A DNA stretch of 64,000 nucleotides from Lentinula raphanica (GCA_027919835.1 JANVFP010000020.1:62001-126000); one strand, 5' to 3'. Counted from the stretch's first letter, positions 45,271-57,445 are shown. Numbers and translations: made by a program. Notes: generated by a model from the sequence alone, not told the origin.

Positions 45271-48200
45271 TTACATTACCCAGGGATTGCCCTGCCATCC
45301 ATTATCGTCCTTCAAGTAAGCTAGTCCGATTTTATCAGCTTGCACAACCACGGAACATCTATCCCCTTTGTAGTGCAAGTTGAAATGTATGTAGTCTTGG
45401 GATTTGAATGAAACGACGTCTCCATTTCTGGTCTCCACAGCGAGGCGTGGCTGATATAAGCATAACTCTCCTCCTTCGTAAGATCCTAGACTTATGACAA
45501 AACAGCCTCCCAAATCTCCAACATCTTTGTGTGCTGCTGTGGCCGTGTTGACGTTAATGACCAGTCCTGTGAAAGGCCTGACCGGGGTAAAATCATAAAG
45601 AGGCATGATATCTATCATAGCCTCCACATCTTTTCCAAAGAGATCGGGATCCCGCTCGATACGCTTACGGAAAGGTCAACTGAGGCAGCGTTCACGTTAG
45701 CGAAAGCTTTCTTACCTTCTCTACTATGATCTGAAGGATTTCTCCTATGGCCTCAGACAACGCTACAAACTCTCTACCGAACACTTGAAGATCCCTAGAA
45801 GCCCTCACAAAAAACTGGCCGTGGTTGACTTTTGAATTGTCTGATCTCTTGATATGCAACGGATGAAAATCTTTGGGGATAGGTTTTCCCTGATGACACT
45901 GTCAATTTGAGTCTAGGTAGAAGGAACGATTAAAGCATACTGATTGACCGAATCTGGCATAGTAAGAAAGGTGCCAAACCTGGAAAATGGGGGAGATTCC
46001 AGCGCAGAGGTGTCTCTATGAAGAAGATTCACGCTGGTGACATGGCAGAAAGCTGTTATGGCGTTCCACAGACATTTTCGTTGCTCTTCTGGTAGGGTCG
46101 AGTCTACTGTGAGGAGAGTCCTATCTTCTTCATCCACGACCTTAACTTCCCTCCTAATCAACACTTTGAATTTGAGTTGGGTGTAAAGAAAATGAGTAGA
46201 GCTAGCTCACCCTCCTATTGCCTCTTGAGTTAGGAATAACCATTTCTGTTTGGCCTGTATAGCTCCTGTAACCGAATCGTATCGATGTCGAACCTGAAGT
46301 AGCTTTTTCATATGAAGTTATGGCTTATAGATGCTAACTCACCTGCATAGAAAATTCTTGGAGCGTCTGAGGTCTTTCTCTATTAAGAGCGATTTTCCTC
46401 TGACTTTCGGTCCAAGAGTTCCTGTTCTTCGGGGAAAAGGGAGGACGATCTCCGTTTTTCAGTACTATTCGACTGTTGAAGAATGCCTTGACAACATATA
46501 GGGGACCCCATTTCTCTGAATTCGTCTCGAGAATCTCTCCTGCGAAGCCAGCGAAAGTAACGGGAGGTAGGACAGACAAGGAATGAGGGTTTTGGACTGA
46601 GATTGCATCCTCCATTTCCTCATCAGAAAGAGGTCCGTCCTCGAAATCCCAGGCATTTATGTCGGGTAACGTAGAGTTACTGGATGAGTTGAGGTGGCGT
46701 TGATTGAACGAATAGAAGGAGGTAATGTTCTTCTCTGAGGGTCTGATTTCGAGAGCCTCTTTCCAAAGTTCTTTACAGCGAGGAACATTCACCGCTGTCC
46801 TAAGTGAGTGAAACGTTGAGGTAAAGAAGTGATGAAGATAGAAAAACCAGTCACCTGTAATAGAAAAGATCGAAGTACCAATCTGTCTCTTCAATTTGGG
46901 CTATATTCATCACAGGAGGCAGTCGATATATCTCCCGTGTAGTGTGCGAGAATAGAATAGGAATCGTGAAAACTATAGCTTTCTGAAGGTTGACTAGGGT
47001 AGGGATGAGACCATCTCTGACCAATCCAAGAGTGACTAGGGTACAGAATGAGGATAATACCACAAGAGATCCAAGAAGTTCTTACCGTTGTTTGAGGGAG
47101 ATCGCATTTGGTGACAGGCTTCTACCAAAGTTGCAGAAGATATCTCCCGTCCCCAACGGTAAGACAATCGTTTCTCAGCTATCAGGATCAGGGAGTATAT
47201 AGAAGCTAAGGGTATAGGCTTAGTCAAGGGGCTTTTTCAAAACACCGGGACTTACCTGCCCCAGCTACTCTGGCCCAACGAGTTCCAGAACTCATCCATA
47301 TACCCAGCTTTCTTTCACTGAATCCTTCCTGCTTCAATGTGTCTAAGATACCTTTGATGCTGGGTATTTTCGAAGGGAAGGCTCTTCGCTGAGCGTGAAT
47401 GATACTGGTTTCTCTTTCGTAAGTATATTATCTAGCTCAAGGAGAAAGGAGACGACCCTTACCTGTTCACTTTGGCTGCAAACATCAGTTCATTCAACAT
47501 TCTGCAGAACGTTGCGAATGCGTCCATGTTTTTGGAGCGGGAACACCGGAGGGCAAGATTTTTCAAGGATTCCGAAGTTAGAGCGTCAGTTTCGGCCCAA
47601 GGTTCTCCTTGAATGGCCTTGACAAACTCTTCGACCCAGTCAAGACTATTGGGAGAGGAAGACAAAGCGAGAAGAAGAAGAGTGCTCTTCTGCTGAATTT
47701 CTCTGGAGGGAGCAGCTCTATCAGGAGAATAGACGAAGGAATTATCTGAGGAAGTCCCGCCCCCTGCGCCTGTTGAACCATCCGGCCCTACTGTAGAGGG
47801 CGCTCCAGAGATATCAGTGTTATTTTCCAATGCGGCTGATCTTGTCTTTCGACCTGGAGGTCTTCTCAAAACGTTCGCCCCGTTTCTAGAGCAATTTCCT
47901 CCGCTTCCGCTTCCGCCTCTCCTACCCCTGCTTCTACTCCCTTGACCCCTTCGACTAGCCGCATTCCCTAGACCGCCCCGCACTCCCCTACTGCTTGGAC
48001 CACCACGGCTGCCGTTTCCTTTCCCTCCATTGTTGCTTTCAATGTAGTCTCCATCATTTTCATCATCCTCCTCTTCTTCATCGTCTGCAAGGGCATCTTG
48101 CTCGAGGTCGAGTTCTTCTACGTGTTCGTTGTCGTCGTTGTCTATATCGGTGACCGTCGGCCTTTTCCTCTTCAGCTGCTAACTGTTGAGCACTTGGAGC

Positions 48201-49096
48201 AAGGGGTAAAAAACAGCCTGACTTACATTGTTATGGCTATCCATCTGTCCTAAATTCAATACACCTTTCTGTGAAAATCCGCTGTCTCTCGATCCTTGTC
48301 CTGCGGAATCAACCGTCTGGGGTGTATTGTCCAAGCCCAAAATAGTATTGACGAAGACTAACCCGACGGAGGGTGAGGGTGACCTTGTTTCAGGCAAAGA
48401 AAGGGAAGGATTGGGCGAAGAGAAGCCCCACGTCCAATTCGACCTCACTGGAAGGGTAGACGATGCAAGATCATTGGAAACGTCAGGCGCCATCTGAAAA
48501 TTCTCATCCTGTGGAAACGGGCTAGGAGAAGATGAGGCGGCGGTTAAACATGGAGGGGCATCCTTCTGTCTCGTGTTTTCCGAGTTGACCATATCATCAA
48601 ATGATTCGACGGAAGGTAGCTTAGTCCTCCCTGACTGAACCGAATTTATATGTTGGAAAATTCTAGGGAGCGAAGGGGAAGACGTGGGCAAAGAAAATTC
48701 CCCCCTCTGAGTCTGATTCGTGGTAAAGGTTGTCTGGGTTAGACCATTTGGGTATCTCGCCGTCGTCTGGAATCTTCCGTCTTCGGGGAACATTCTAGGT
48801 GGAGAAGGCAAGGGGGTAAGGAGATACGGACGAATCGTCTGAGAAAGGCGCGGAGTATGGAGAGCGTCGTCTGACGTCTTTGTTCGAGGAGTTGTTGATG
48901 ACTGAATATCGGTAGAGGTTATACGTTGAGAGGTCTCTTGAGAAAGATTTCCAGAGCAAGTCTCTTGAGAAACTTGAGATGAAAGTGTTCGAAAAAACGC
49001 GGAAACCAAAGGTGGAAGCTGTGTAGCATTGCAGGAATAGTAGGCTAGAGCAGCCTCAGTCTCCTCTTTGGAAAAGGAGACGATGAGGCGAGACAT
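45271..49096 (-). CDS. TET/JBP-like 2-oxoglutarate/Fe(II) dioxygenase
   Basis: Probably oxidises methylated bases in DNA (or a related substrate), using 2-oxoglutarate, Fe(II) and O2 in the nucleus. The ATG chosen at 49,096 (MSRLIVSFSKEETEAALAYY) has an ACCGCC context; the longer open frame upstream lacks an ATG. Exon 1 is Ser/Pro-rich and disordered. An intron (48,230-48,182) leads to KRKRPTVTDIDNDDNEHVEE, basic RG-rich DNA and LDWVEEFVKAIQGE. Then come KRETSIIHAQRRAFPSKIPS, RKLGIWMSSGTRWARVAGAG, a central block (WGPLYVVKAFFNSRIVLKNG) and the catalytic C-terminus: TATAAHKDVGDLGGCFVISL (His-x-Asp iron ligands), GGELCLYQPRLAVETRNGDV, DYIHFNLHYKGDRCSVVVQA (distal His and 2OG-binding Arg). It ends GWQGNPWVM. 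About ten exons with short introns; no stop was seen. Such genes are known to be expanded beside KDZ elements in mushrooms. Another DSBH hydroxylase type is not excluded. Confidence 0.72.
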
Positions 49097-49192
49097 GGCG
49101 GTATGTTCCTGAAAAGAAAATCCCGAAAAGGAGTAGCCTGAAAGACCATCACGCGATTGCCTATTTGATTCAGCGCTTGTTCCGGGCGCCAA

Positions 49193-51347
49193 AATCTACC
49201 TTGGCAAAGCCAGCACGAGCCGGCACGAGCAGACTTTTAACAGTGCAATGCAATCAGTCAATTTTCAAGACCTCCCTTTTGTTCGTCCATCCTTTGTCGC
49301 TATCAATCCTGGGACAAGTTTGAGCCACTTCGAAGACCCAACATGTCCGACCCCTACGTTTCTGAACTGCTTGTGAGTGGAGTTGAGCCCGAATCTTGAC
49401 TCACCCAAAAGTGTCCCGCTATTACGATTTGTCGAGCAAGGAAGACGCTTTCGCTTTGTGCTCAAGCAGCAGCAATTCATACAGAGGCACTTGGCAGGAG
49501 TACATCAGAGAGGGTGTGTATGCTTCTTAGCTGTTTGAAAAGGCAGACCCTAAGATGTACTCGTTCCAGAAGCCCCTATGGAGACGACAAAAGAGGGAAC
49601 AATGCCTCTTTTCCACAAGATCCAAAAATGCAGCACTCACGCGACTTGTATCATACACTCATTCAACCATCGTTGTACAATGATTTTCTCTGGAATGATG
49701 CTATAATCACTCTTTGGACCTCCAGTTCCTCAAACCATTACCTTGGCCATCGAAATCCAGCATTCTGAACGAATACTGTATTCAGGAGATCAGCAACAAA
49801 CTTCTAGTCGGAGCTAAAATCCTGGTGCATCGCGATCTCCTCTTCGAATCAAACACCATTCTAGATTCGGTCCCAGGGAAAGAGTAGACCTCTACCATCT
49901 GGGCTTGAACCTCGATAGAGGGACAGAGACGCCCAGTTTGTACACGGCTCATAAGTCCCAAGTGTACATCAGCACCTCTGGATGAACATGCACGCGAGGG
50001 GATGGACACATCGATCTATATTTTGCGGTTTTTGAAGAAGAAGCAGCAGCAGAATGCTGAAGACCAGGTTTTCTGAAGGGATCTCAAGATCAGTTGCTGC
50101 CTGCAACTGTCTGGTGGTTGTCCACTAGCCCTACTGCCGAAACCGAAGTGCCTTGCTTGATATCGTTCACCCTGATATTTGTGGGTTCTCCTGCTGTTCC
50201 TTGATGAGAGATGGCGTTTGTTTTTCGGTCGGTCGAAGGAAAAGGTAAGATGCTGTCTTTAATCGCATGTCTCTGGATTTCTCAACATACCTTACTACAA
50301 TTTCAGCATATCAAAACTTCGTCTGGAGATAGCTATACAAGGTTGAACTGCCGTCAGAGTCTGGTCGAGGTCGCAGTGCGAAGATCGTCAACGGAAAAGT
50401 CATGAAGAGACTTTAGCAGTAGAAAGAGTCACATCTTCTTCAGGGTTGAGTCTTGTTTTGTGTCAGGAACAGAGATATTGGACGTGTAGTTTGTCTATCG
50501 AGGAACTCGTTGAATGAAAACTTCCTGTTCAACAAGTTTTGGAGCTTTGGTACGTTCTCGAGAACCGCAATACTCACTGATCCTGATGGATGATCTCTTA
50601 GAACCAAAGATGGGACCCACGAGTGTTGATCACTCTACTTCAATCGTCCTACTGAAATCCCGATAGCTCTCTTGAAGGTTACTGCTATGGAAGTCTTGAA
50701 AAGACTGTTCAAATGTTCATATGATTGCCTCCTATAGATGCTTTTTTTGCTGCTCGCACTCTTGTACGAGAATTCTTTCCTTCGCCAGGTAAGTTGATTA
50801 ACTAAATGAATCTTCACCAGTACTCATATTCATCTTCCCATGTAGCATAAACGAAAACGATTCGAAAACGCAAGTTACCATTCATCGTACTCTCAAGGTT
50901 GCATCTATCAAGACATATGTTGAGTCGCATCGACTTTTGTTGGCTCTGTCAAAAATTCGGACTTGAAATCATTCGTTGAACTCATCAAAGACGAATGTCC
51001 TGTTTCGTCAACTGTCCAGAGAACGGAGCACTGACAGTCCCCAGATGGCATCACAACTTGCCGTCTTCGGGTCGGAGTCATGTAGGAATGGCAGGACCTC
51101 GAGGCCGAATCGTGAGTGAATTGCCTACGCGATCACTGACCGATCACTGATTGCTCGCTGTGATCTTCTCGACTGCGACAATCAGGTTCTCTAATTCCTT
51201 CCACCACGCTCAAGGGCTCAATTCTTTGTACATCATTCACACTATCGCCACAGATATTTGTGGAACAGCAGCATCTTCCCTTCATCACAATAGACTTCAT
51301 CTCTACGCTGTCAGACCTTTTCAATTCATTCAACCTCACCTCAGACA
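49193..51347. other. No gene recognised; possible decayed coding DNA
   Basis: GC content similar to genes, but frames are short. Plus-strand pieces at 49,514-49,768 and 50,211-50,405 and a minus-strand piece at 49,265-49,480 have no motif. The first part should contain the promoter of the dioxygenase gene. Could be a decayed multi-exon gene. Confidence 0.35.
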
Positions 51348-51797
51348 ATGGCAAACCGCCGTTCTTCTCGATTGTTACGTGCGCTCTACGCAATCCGTTG
51401 CTTACGCTCGACGTCTGGTGCGGACGGTCCCGGATACCTGTACGCCTTCAACGATCGCGGAGGCCTATGGAAGATCGGGATGTCGAACAATTTCGTTCGA
51501 CGGAAGGCTGAATGGGATAGGTGGTGCCCATCCTCGACTCGAAGATGGATGCCGCCCATTGCAGTTGCGAGGAGAAGAAGGGCTGGTGAGTGTTTTTGCT
51601 CCTCTATTGAGATATACTGACGATTTTTGTTGTTCTAGAAACCTTGGCGCATCTGCTGTTGGAGATGAGGTGCTCAGACAGACCTCGGATTCGATGTTTT
51701 CGATGTACGTCCTTCACACTTTCAGCGCGCTTCTGATGAACATGAAAGCATCAAGGTCAGAGAACACATATCGAAATCTTCTTGTTTTCTGCAAACC
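51348..51797 (+). pseudogene. GIY-YIG-like (T5orf172-type) domain gene, 3' end cut by a transposon
   Basis: ATG at 51,348 opens MANRRSSRLLRALYAIRCLR, then the domain: GYLYAFNDRGGLWKIGMSNN, FVRRKAEWDRWCPSSTRRWM, resembling GIY-YIG nucleases of the T5orf172 type (G-Y-L-Y then W-K-I-G-M and R..EW). A GTGAGT...TTCTAG intron (about 51,582-51,638) leads to ETLAHLLLEMRCSDRPRIRC, also typical. After about 51,700 that frame stops, while the next frame carries DEHESIKVREHISKSSC, so a frameshift is likely. Coding-like sequence runs up to the terminus of the element at 51,798. It may be a nuclease or a non-catalytic family member. Confidence 0.6.
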
Positions 51798-52958
51798 CAG
51801 CTGTAGCTGTAAGAACTTCATGAAGTAGACTGAGAAGTTTCCATATATGCTTTGCAAAGTAACAGGAGTGGCTTTCCAGGCTTAAAAAACTCTTCCGGGC
51901 AGGCCAGTAGGGCTCCGGGGGGTACCCGGCTATTTATTATATTTATTAATATTTAATAGTTCTTTTATTATTTAATAAATATATTATAATAAATTTACTT
52001 TGCAAAGCTGTGCTGCACTTTGCAAAGTGACTACGTTTATGGCAATTATGAAATCAGGTAAATTAGGGTTACATCATTATGACATGAAAACTTACTGTTT
52101 CAAGGTTTTTCATTGTTAAGTGTGTTAACTGTATTGAGTATAACATACATGAACACTGTTCCAAGGCTTCTTCATTGTTAAATATATTAAGCATAACACA
52201 CATGTTACTGTTACAAGGTTTTTTCTTGTTAACTATGTTAAGTGTAATAAACATTGAGTATAGTAAATATATTGAATGATTTAGGCTATCTGAGTGTTTG
52301 AGGGCACTAGGTGTGCTAAAAATAGCATATAGATCATCTATACATAATGCCTGATGGTTGTGATATCATTTGAAGTAATAAAACTTTTGACACTTGTCGC
52401 ATATTTTTTTTATTTTGTATTTTCAGGGCCAACAAAGCAACCCTGATTTTTTTGAGTATTTTTAATGTTTTTTTCAGATTTTTTGCTACCTGATGAGATC
52501 AAGTTCTATTTTTAGACAAATTACCTTTTTAGGCAATTTTGATGTGCCTGAGGTAACCAGGACATCACTGCAGCTATTTTTGGTTCCCTGTGATTTTTAG
52601 CATTTGAAGATCAATGATGTCATATTATACATTTTTTATCCAACAAGGCAAGAACCAAAAAAGGAAGTTGATGACATAATGATGTAACCCTAATTTACCT
52701 GATTTCATAATTGCCATAAACGTAGTCACTTTGCAAAGTGCAGCACAGCTTCGCAAAGTAAATTTATTATAATATATTTATTAAATAATAAAAGAACTAT
52801 TAAATATTAATAAATATAATAAATAGCCGGGTACCCCCCGGAGCCCTACTGGCCTGCCCGGAAGAGTTTTTTAAGCCTGGAAAGCCACTCCTGTTACTTT
52901 GCAAAGCATATATGGAAACTTCTCAGTCTACTTCATGAAGTTCTTACAGCTACAGCTG
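51798..52958. mobile_element. Inverted-repeat element (1,161 bp) with KDZ-like termini, no matching target duplication
   Basis: Starts CAGCTGTAGCTGTAAGAACT; the same sequence inverted ends it at 52,958. Arms of about 285 bp are nearly identical and include TTTGCAAAGT motifs, GGTACCCGGCTATTTATTA and GGTAAATTAGGGTTACATC. The first 17 bases equal the right end of the KDZ element. The centre (52,100-52,560) resembles the right arm of family A. Flanks GCAAACC and TGGTGGG do not match, and the two sides belong to different genes. Confidence 0.85.
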
Positions 52959-55900
52959 TGGTGGGTCGGCGTCGATAAATGAAGCAAGTGGTTCAACAAC
53001 CGACTTCAGAGCTTGGCATGGATTGTCATTGGTATGCCACTGTTCAACGATAACCTCAGGATTTGCCAGCATTCGACGATATAACCAGACTGGAATCCCA
53101 ACCTAAACAGCGACGAACTTAGTTTTACTGCGATATTTTGCCTCACAGTGGGCTGTTACTTACACGAAGGCAGGACTCGGCAATTTCTGGTCGATCCATA
53201 AGGGCTCCGACAGCTGATACTGTAAAACTTTTGTAAAAAGTACCGATAAGTTATTGGGTACCTATTGCAAATAGTTGTGATAACCCGGAGGGGGTCCCGG
53301 AAATGGCTCCGGGGGGTGGTCATGCCTGTCACCACCTGTCACATATGGCTTATATTTACTGTTTTGGGTAATTAATAATCATCCAGATATTAAATAAGCA
53401 GTACATTTTCAAAAAAAAGCCAAAAATTCATAAAAATTCATAAAAAACCTAAAATGGCCTGATTAGGTCAGATCAGGATATGTAAGCAAATGACCTCATA
53501 TGATAAAAAATGATGTAGGGTCAATCTAGGTACTAAAAATAGCCCAAAAAATCACTAAAAATGCAAAAAATATTTAGGGATGGTATAGAGCCTATTTCAG
53601 GCCCAGGCACATCGCATTCCCAAAAAAGGTAAAAATTGATCATGATCTCATTTTGTAGCAAAAAATCTGAAAAAAATCCTAAAAATAGTCAAAAAATTCA
53701 GGGGTGCCTTGTTGGCCCTGAAAATGCAAAATTAAAAAAAATACACGACAAGTGTAAAAATTTTCATCACTCCAAATCATTCTAAATCCACTATACAGTC
53801 AGTATATATGATGTATATGCTATATTTAGCATCCTAGTACCTGTATTGGGCTAAAAATAGAACTTGATCTCATCTGATAGCAAAAAATCTGAAAAAATCA
53901 TAAAAAATACTCAAAAAATTCAGGGGTGCCTTATTGGCCCTGAAAATGCAAAATAAAAAAATTTACATGACACAATTGAAAAACAACAAACATCACTCCA
54001 AATCATACCAAATCCACTACACAGACACAGTCAGTATATATCATGTATATGCCATTTATAGCACCCCTAGTACCCTCAATCATTTATATCACTCAAGAAT
54101 TATACCAAACTGAATAATTTGGGGAGTAAATATATTGTACATGATATTTTTAGCACACCTAGTACCCTTGATAACTTAAAACAATTTATATTACTCAATA
54201 TGTTCAGTACACTTAGCACTTATCACACCTAACACACTAAAAGTCATAACAGTACTTATATGTATTATACTTAACACAGTTGACAATGAAAATACTCAAA
54301 ACAGGGTTATCAGTCACTATACTTAACACACTTAACAGTCAAAAAGTCGGAACAATGTTACTTGAATAACATAACACACCCATTGTTATACTATAACACA
54401 CTTATAACAACGAGTTTTGGGCGCTTATGGGCGCTTATTTGGTGTTTTTGAGTCGAAAATCATTATAGCACACTCAATAATGTTTGTCTGGGCTCTATAC
54501 TGTGTCAGGATGTTGTCTATATCATATTTTTTCAGACACAATTCAGAGAACTCGAAAATTCAACCTGTGGGGTTGGCTATATTGTGATCTTTTGAAATAT
54601 AACAGTGTTTTATGTAAATGTCAATGCATATGTCCATGTAATGCAAGTATACTGATGGTGGTTCATGAGGGAATCACTCCTACAGTCTACTAGAAGTATC
54701 TGGACATGGTTCAGATACTCACTATGACTATTGGACTCTGTGATATACATGTACATGTTTCATGTACACTATAGATGTCTACACTTACATGTAACAATAG
54801 ATGTCATATTCAATGACCCCCATTACAGATCTCTTTGCTGTATCACATAGGGTTAGCATAGAATAGGTTGTAGGATGACTCTTCTCATGACCCAGTAGCA
54901 GTTTGACTTCATAACATGGGTGTATGCATTGACATTTACATAAAACACTGTTATATCACAAAAGATCACAATATAGCCAGTCCCAAAAGCTGTAATCTTG
55001 CATTCTCCGAATTGTATCAAGTGTAGTATGATATAAACAACATCCTTACACAATATAGAGCCCACACAAAAATTATTGAGTGTGCTATTAATGATTTTTG
55101 ACTTAAAAACACCAAATAAGCGCCCATAAGCGCCCAAAACTCGTTGTTATAAGTGTGTTATAGTATAACAATGGGTGTGTTATGTATATAAAGTAACATT
55201 GTTCTGACTTTTTGACTGTTAAGTGTGTTAAGTATAGTGACTGATAACACTATTTTGAGTATTTATTGTCAACTGTGTTAGACATAATACATATCACTAC
55301 TGTTCCAAGTTTTAGTATGTTAGGTGTGATAAGTACCAAGTGTACTGAATATATTGAGTAATAAAAATTGTTCTGAGTGTTCAAGAATACTAGGTGTGCT
55401 AAAAATATCATGTACATTATATTTACTGAATGTTGTCAGTCTGATATGATTCTCGAGTGATATAAGCTATACTGAGTGATTGAAGGTACTAGAGGTGCTA
55501 AAAATAGTATATACATGATATATACTGACTGTGTAGTGGATTTAGTATAATTTGGAGTGATGTTGTTTTTCAATTGTGTCATGTAAATTTTTTTATTTTG
55601 CATTTTCAGGGCCAATAAGGCACCCCTGAATTTTTTGAGTATTTTTTATGATTTTTTCAGATTTTTTGCTATCAGATGAGATCAAGTGCTATTTTTAGCC
55701 CAATACAGGTACTAGGATGCTAAATATAGCATATACATCATATATACTGACTGTATAGTGGATTTAGAATGATTTGGAGTGATGAAAATTTTTACACTTG
55801 TCGTGTATTTTTTTTAATTTTGCATTTTCAGGGCCAACAAGGCACCCCTGAATTTTTTGATTATTTTTAGGATTTTTTTCAGATTTTTTGCTACTAGATG

Positions 55901-56840
55901 AGATCATGATCAATTTTTACCTTTTTGGTAATGCGATGTGCCTGGGCCTGAAATAGGCTCTATACCATCCCTAAATATTTTTTGCATTTTTAGTGATTTT
56001 TTGGGCTATTTTTAGTACCTAGATTGACCCTACATCATTTTTTATCATATGAGGTCATTTGCTTACATATCCTGATCTGACCTAATCAGGCCATTTTAGG
56101 TTTTTTATGAATTTTTATGAATTTTTGGGTTTTTTTGAAAATGTACTGCTTATTTAATATCTGGATGATTATTAATTACCCAAAACAGTAAATATAAGCC
56201 ATATGTGACAGGTGGTGACAGGCATGACCACCCCCCGGAGCCATTTCTGGGACCCCCTCCGGGTTATCACAACTATTTGCAATAGGTACCCGATAACTTA
56301 TCAGTGTTTTTTACAAAAGCTTTACTGTATCCTGTGGCTCCGATGACCGCTCGCAAGCTTTGTACCTTGTACGCTTGATGTACTCCCCATCGGGGTTCCA
56401 CTGACTGAATCCAAGTGATACGAGCGCGTGATTCCAGACAGGCACGCTGGCAGATTCTCCACGCCATCAAAGTCTCAGAAAAAGTGGATGCTTCATGTTT
56501 AAGATGACCCAGAAGGTATTGAATATGACTGCAGTATATTTTGACTTTGCTATCATTTGGAGCAGTGGATGCAGGTGCAGAAGAGGAGAACAAGGCGGCT
56601 GGAGATAGAGAAGATGGACCCGAAGTATGAATGTCGCGAATGATGGTCATATAGTACTCATTCTCCAATGCTTCAATCATCTCCTTCGGCAGGTGGCCAA
56701 TGGGTTCTGCAGCAAGTTTGAAGCCATCAATTGGTTGAAAAAGTGCTTCATCTGGAAGTAGCCAGAGGATATTGTCTAATTCTGGTAGAGGGATTATGTA
56801 AGGAGTTGGTTAACAACGCCGATCACGGACCCAAAGCTGG
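52959..56840 (-). pseudogene. Agaricomycete-type gene of unknown function, split by a family A element
   Basis: N-terminal half on the minus strand at 56,840-56,344: LPELDNILWLLPDEALFQPI, IYCSHIQYLLGHLKHEASTF, VEPRWGVHQAYKVQSLRAVI. After the 3.1-kb insertion the frame continues at 53,203 with LMDRPEIAESCLR, a GTAAGT donor near 53,163 and a next exon GIPVWLYRRMLANPEVIVEQ ending at the element border 52,959. This order (RAVIGA..MDRP, then a GIPVWLYRR-like exon) is familiar from hypothetical proteins widespread in mushrooms, of unknown function. Removing the insertion and one GCTCCGA restores the frame. The C-terminus is lost at 52,958. Confidence 0.75.
53211..56336. mobile_element. Family A foldback element (3,126 bp) with 7-bp target duplication
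   Basis: Starts CAGCTGATACTGTAAAAC and ends GCTTTACTGTATCCTGTG. GCTCCGA is repeated on both sides (53,204-53,210 and 56,337-56,343). Arms of about 1.4 kb are inverted around a ~290-bp centre near 54,635-54,925. Nearly the same sequence as 35,516-38,532, inserted the other way round. Small ORFs inside (54,484-54,693; 54,853-55,137) are arm sequence. Confidence 0.92.
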
Positions 56841-57200
56841 TTCACCAGGAAGTAGATTATCCTGGGGTTATCACCAATAACGGCTTCTAGAAAAACACAC
56901 AGACCTTTGCTGGAATATTACTTCAGCAAAGTATAAAAGGATGTGGCTACTTTGTCTGGAATATTATGTCAGACAGGTAATCACAGTTGTTGCAAGGCTG
57001 GGATGGACTTCAGGCAATGAACAAAGAGCAATCACAAAGCTGGGTTGGACGTCAGTCGATGGATTGAGTATAAAGGCTTGCTGGGATGGACTTCAGACAA
57101 GAAAAACACAAAGTGCAGTCAAAAGATGTAGAATCAACAGTGGGTAGGTGGGGGTACAAGAATAACTAGTCTGGGATACAAAAAAGTTTCTGGGGTGTCT
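56841..57200. other. No gene recognised; short imperfect repeats
   Basis: GGGATGGACTTCAG and GGTTGGACGTCAG-type units recur at 57,000-57,090 (spacing ~40-50 bp). The 68-codon ORF at 56,941-57,147 simply reads this repeat. Confidence 0.45.
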
Positions 57201-57445
57201 TATATACCAATCTATAATGCCTCATGTATGCCTCGTGTACTCCTTGTGTCCTGCCTCATGTCCTGGATCTGCCTCATGTCCTGCCTCCTGGATATCCTCA
57301 TGTTGTAGATTGCCTCATGGGTTACCTCATGGACTGCCTCATGGGTTGCCTCATGGATTGCCTCATGGGTTGCCTCATGGACTGCCTCATGGGTTACCTC
57401 ATGGACTGCCTCATGGACTGCCTCATGGGTTGCCTCCTGTTGCAT
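57201..57445. repeat. Minisatellite of GCCTCATGGRYT units
   Basis: From 57,304 to 57,440 the 15-bp unit TGCCTCATGGGTTGCC / TGCCTCATGGACTGCC repeats about nine times, preceded by looser GCCTCATGTCCTG units from 57,220. Because the unit is a multiple of 3, all frames stay open through it, creating three artificial ORFs. Confidence 0.88.

Noticed and set aside
51151..51828. 225-codon frame over the GIY-YIG-like gene
   Set aside because: The GIY-YIG motifs lie in the frame starting at 51,348, followed by an intron; this frame reads through the intron by chance.
54853..55137. ORFs within family A elements (also 36,701-36,916, 37,145-37,339, 12,157-12,447)
   Set aside because: They recur on both strands because the arms are inverted repeats, differ by frameshifts among copies and show no codon constraint.
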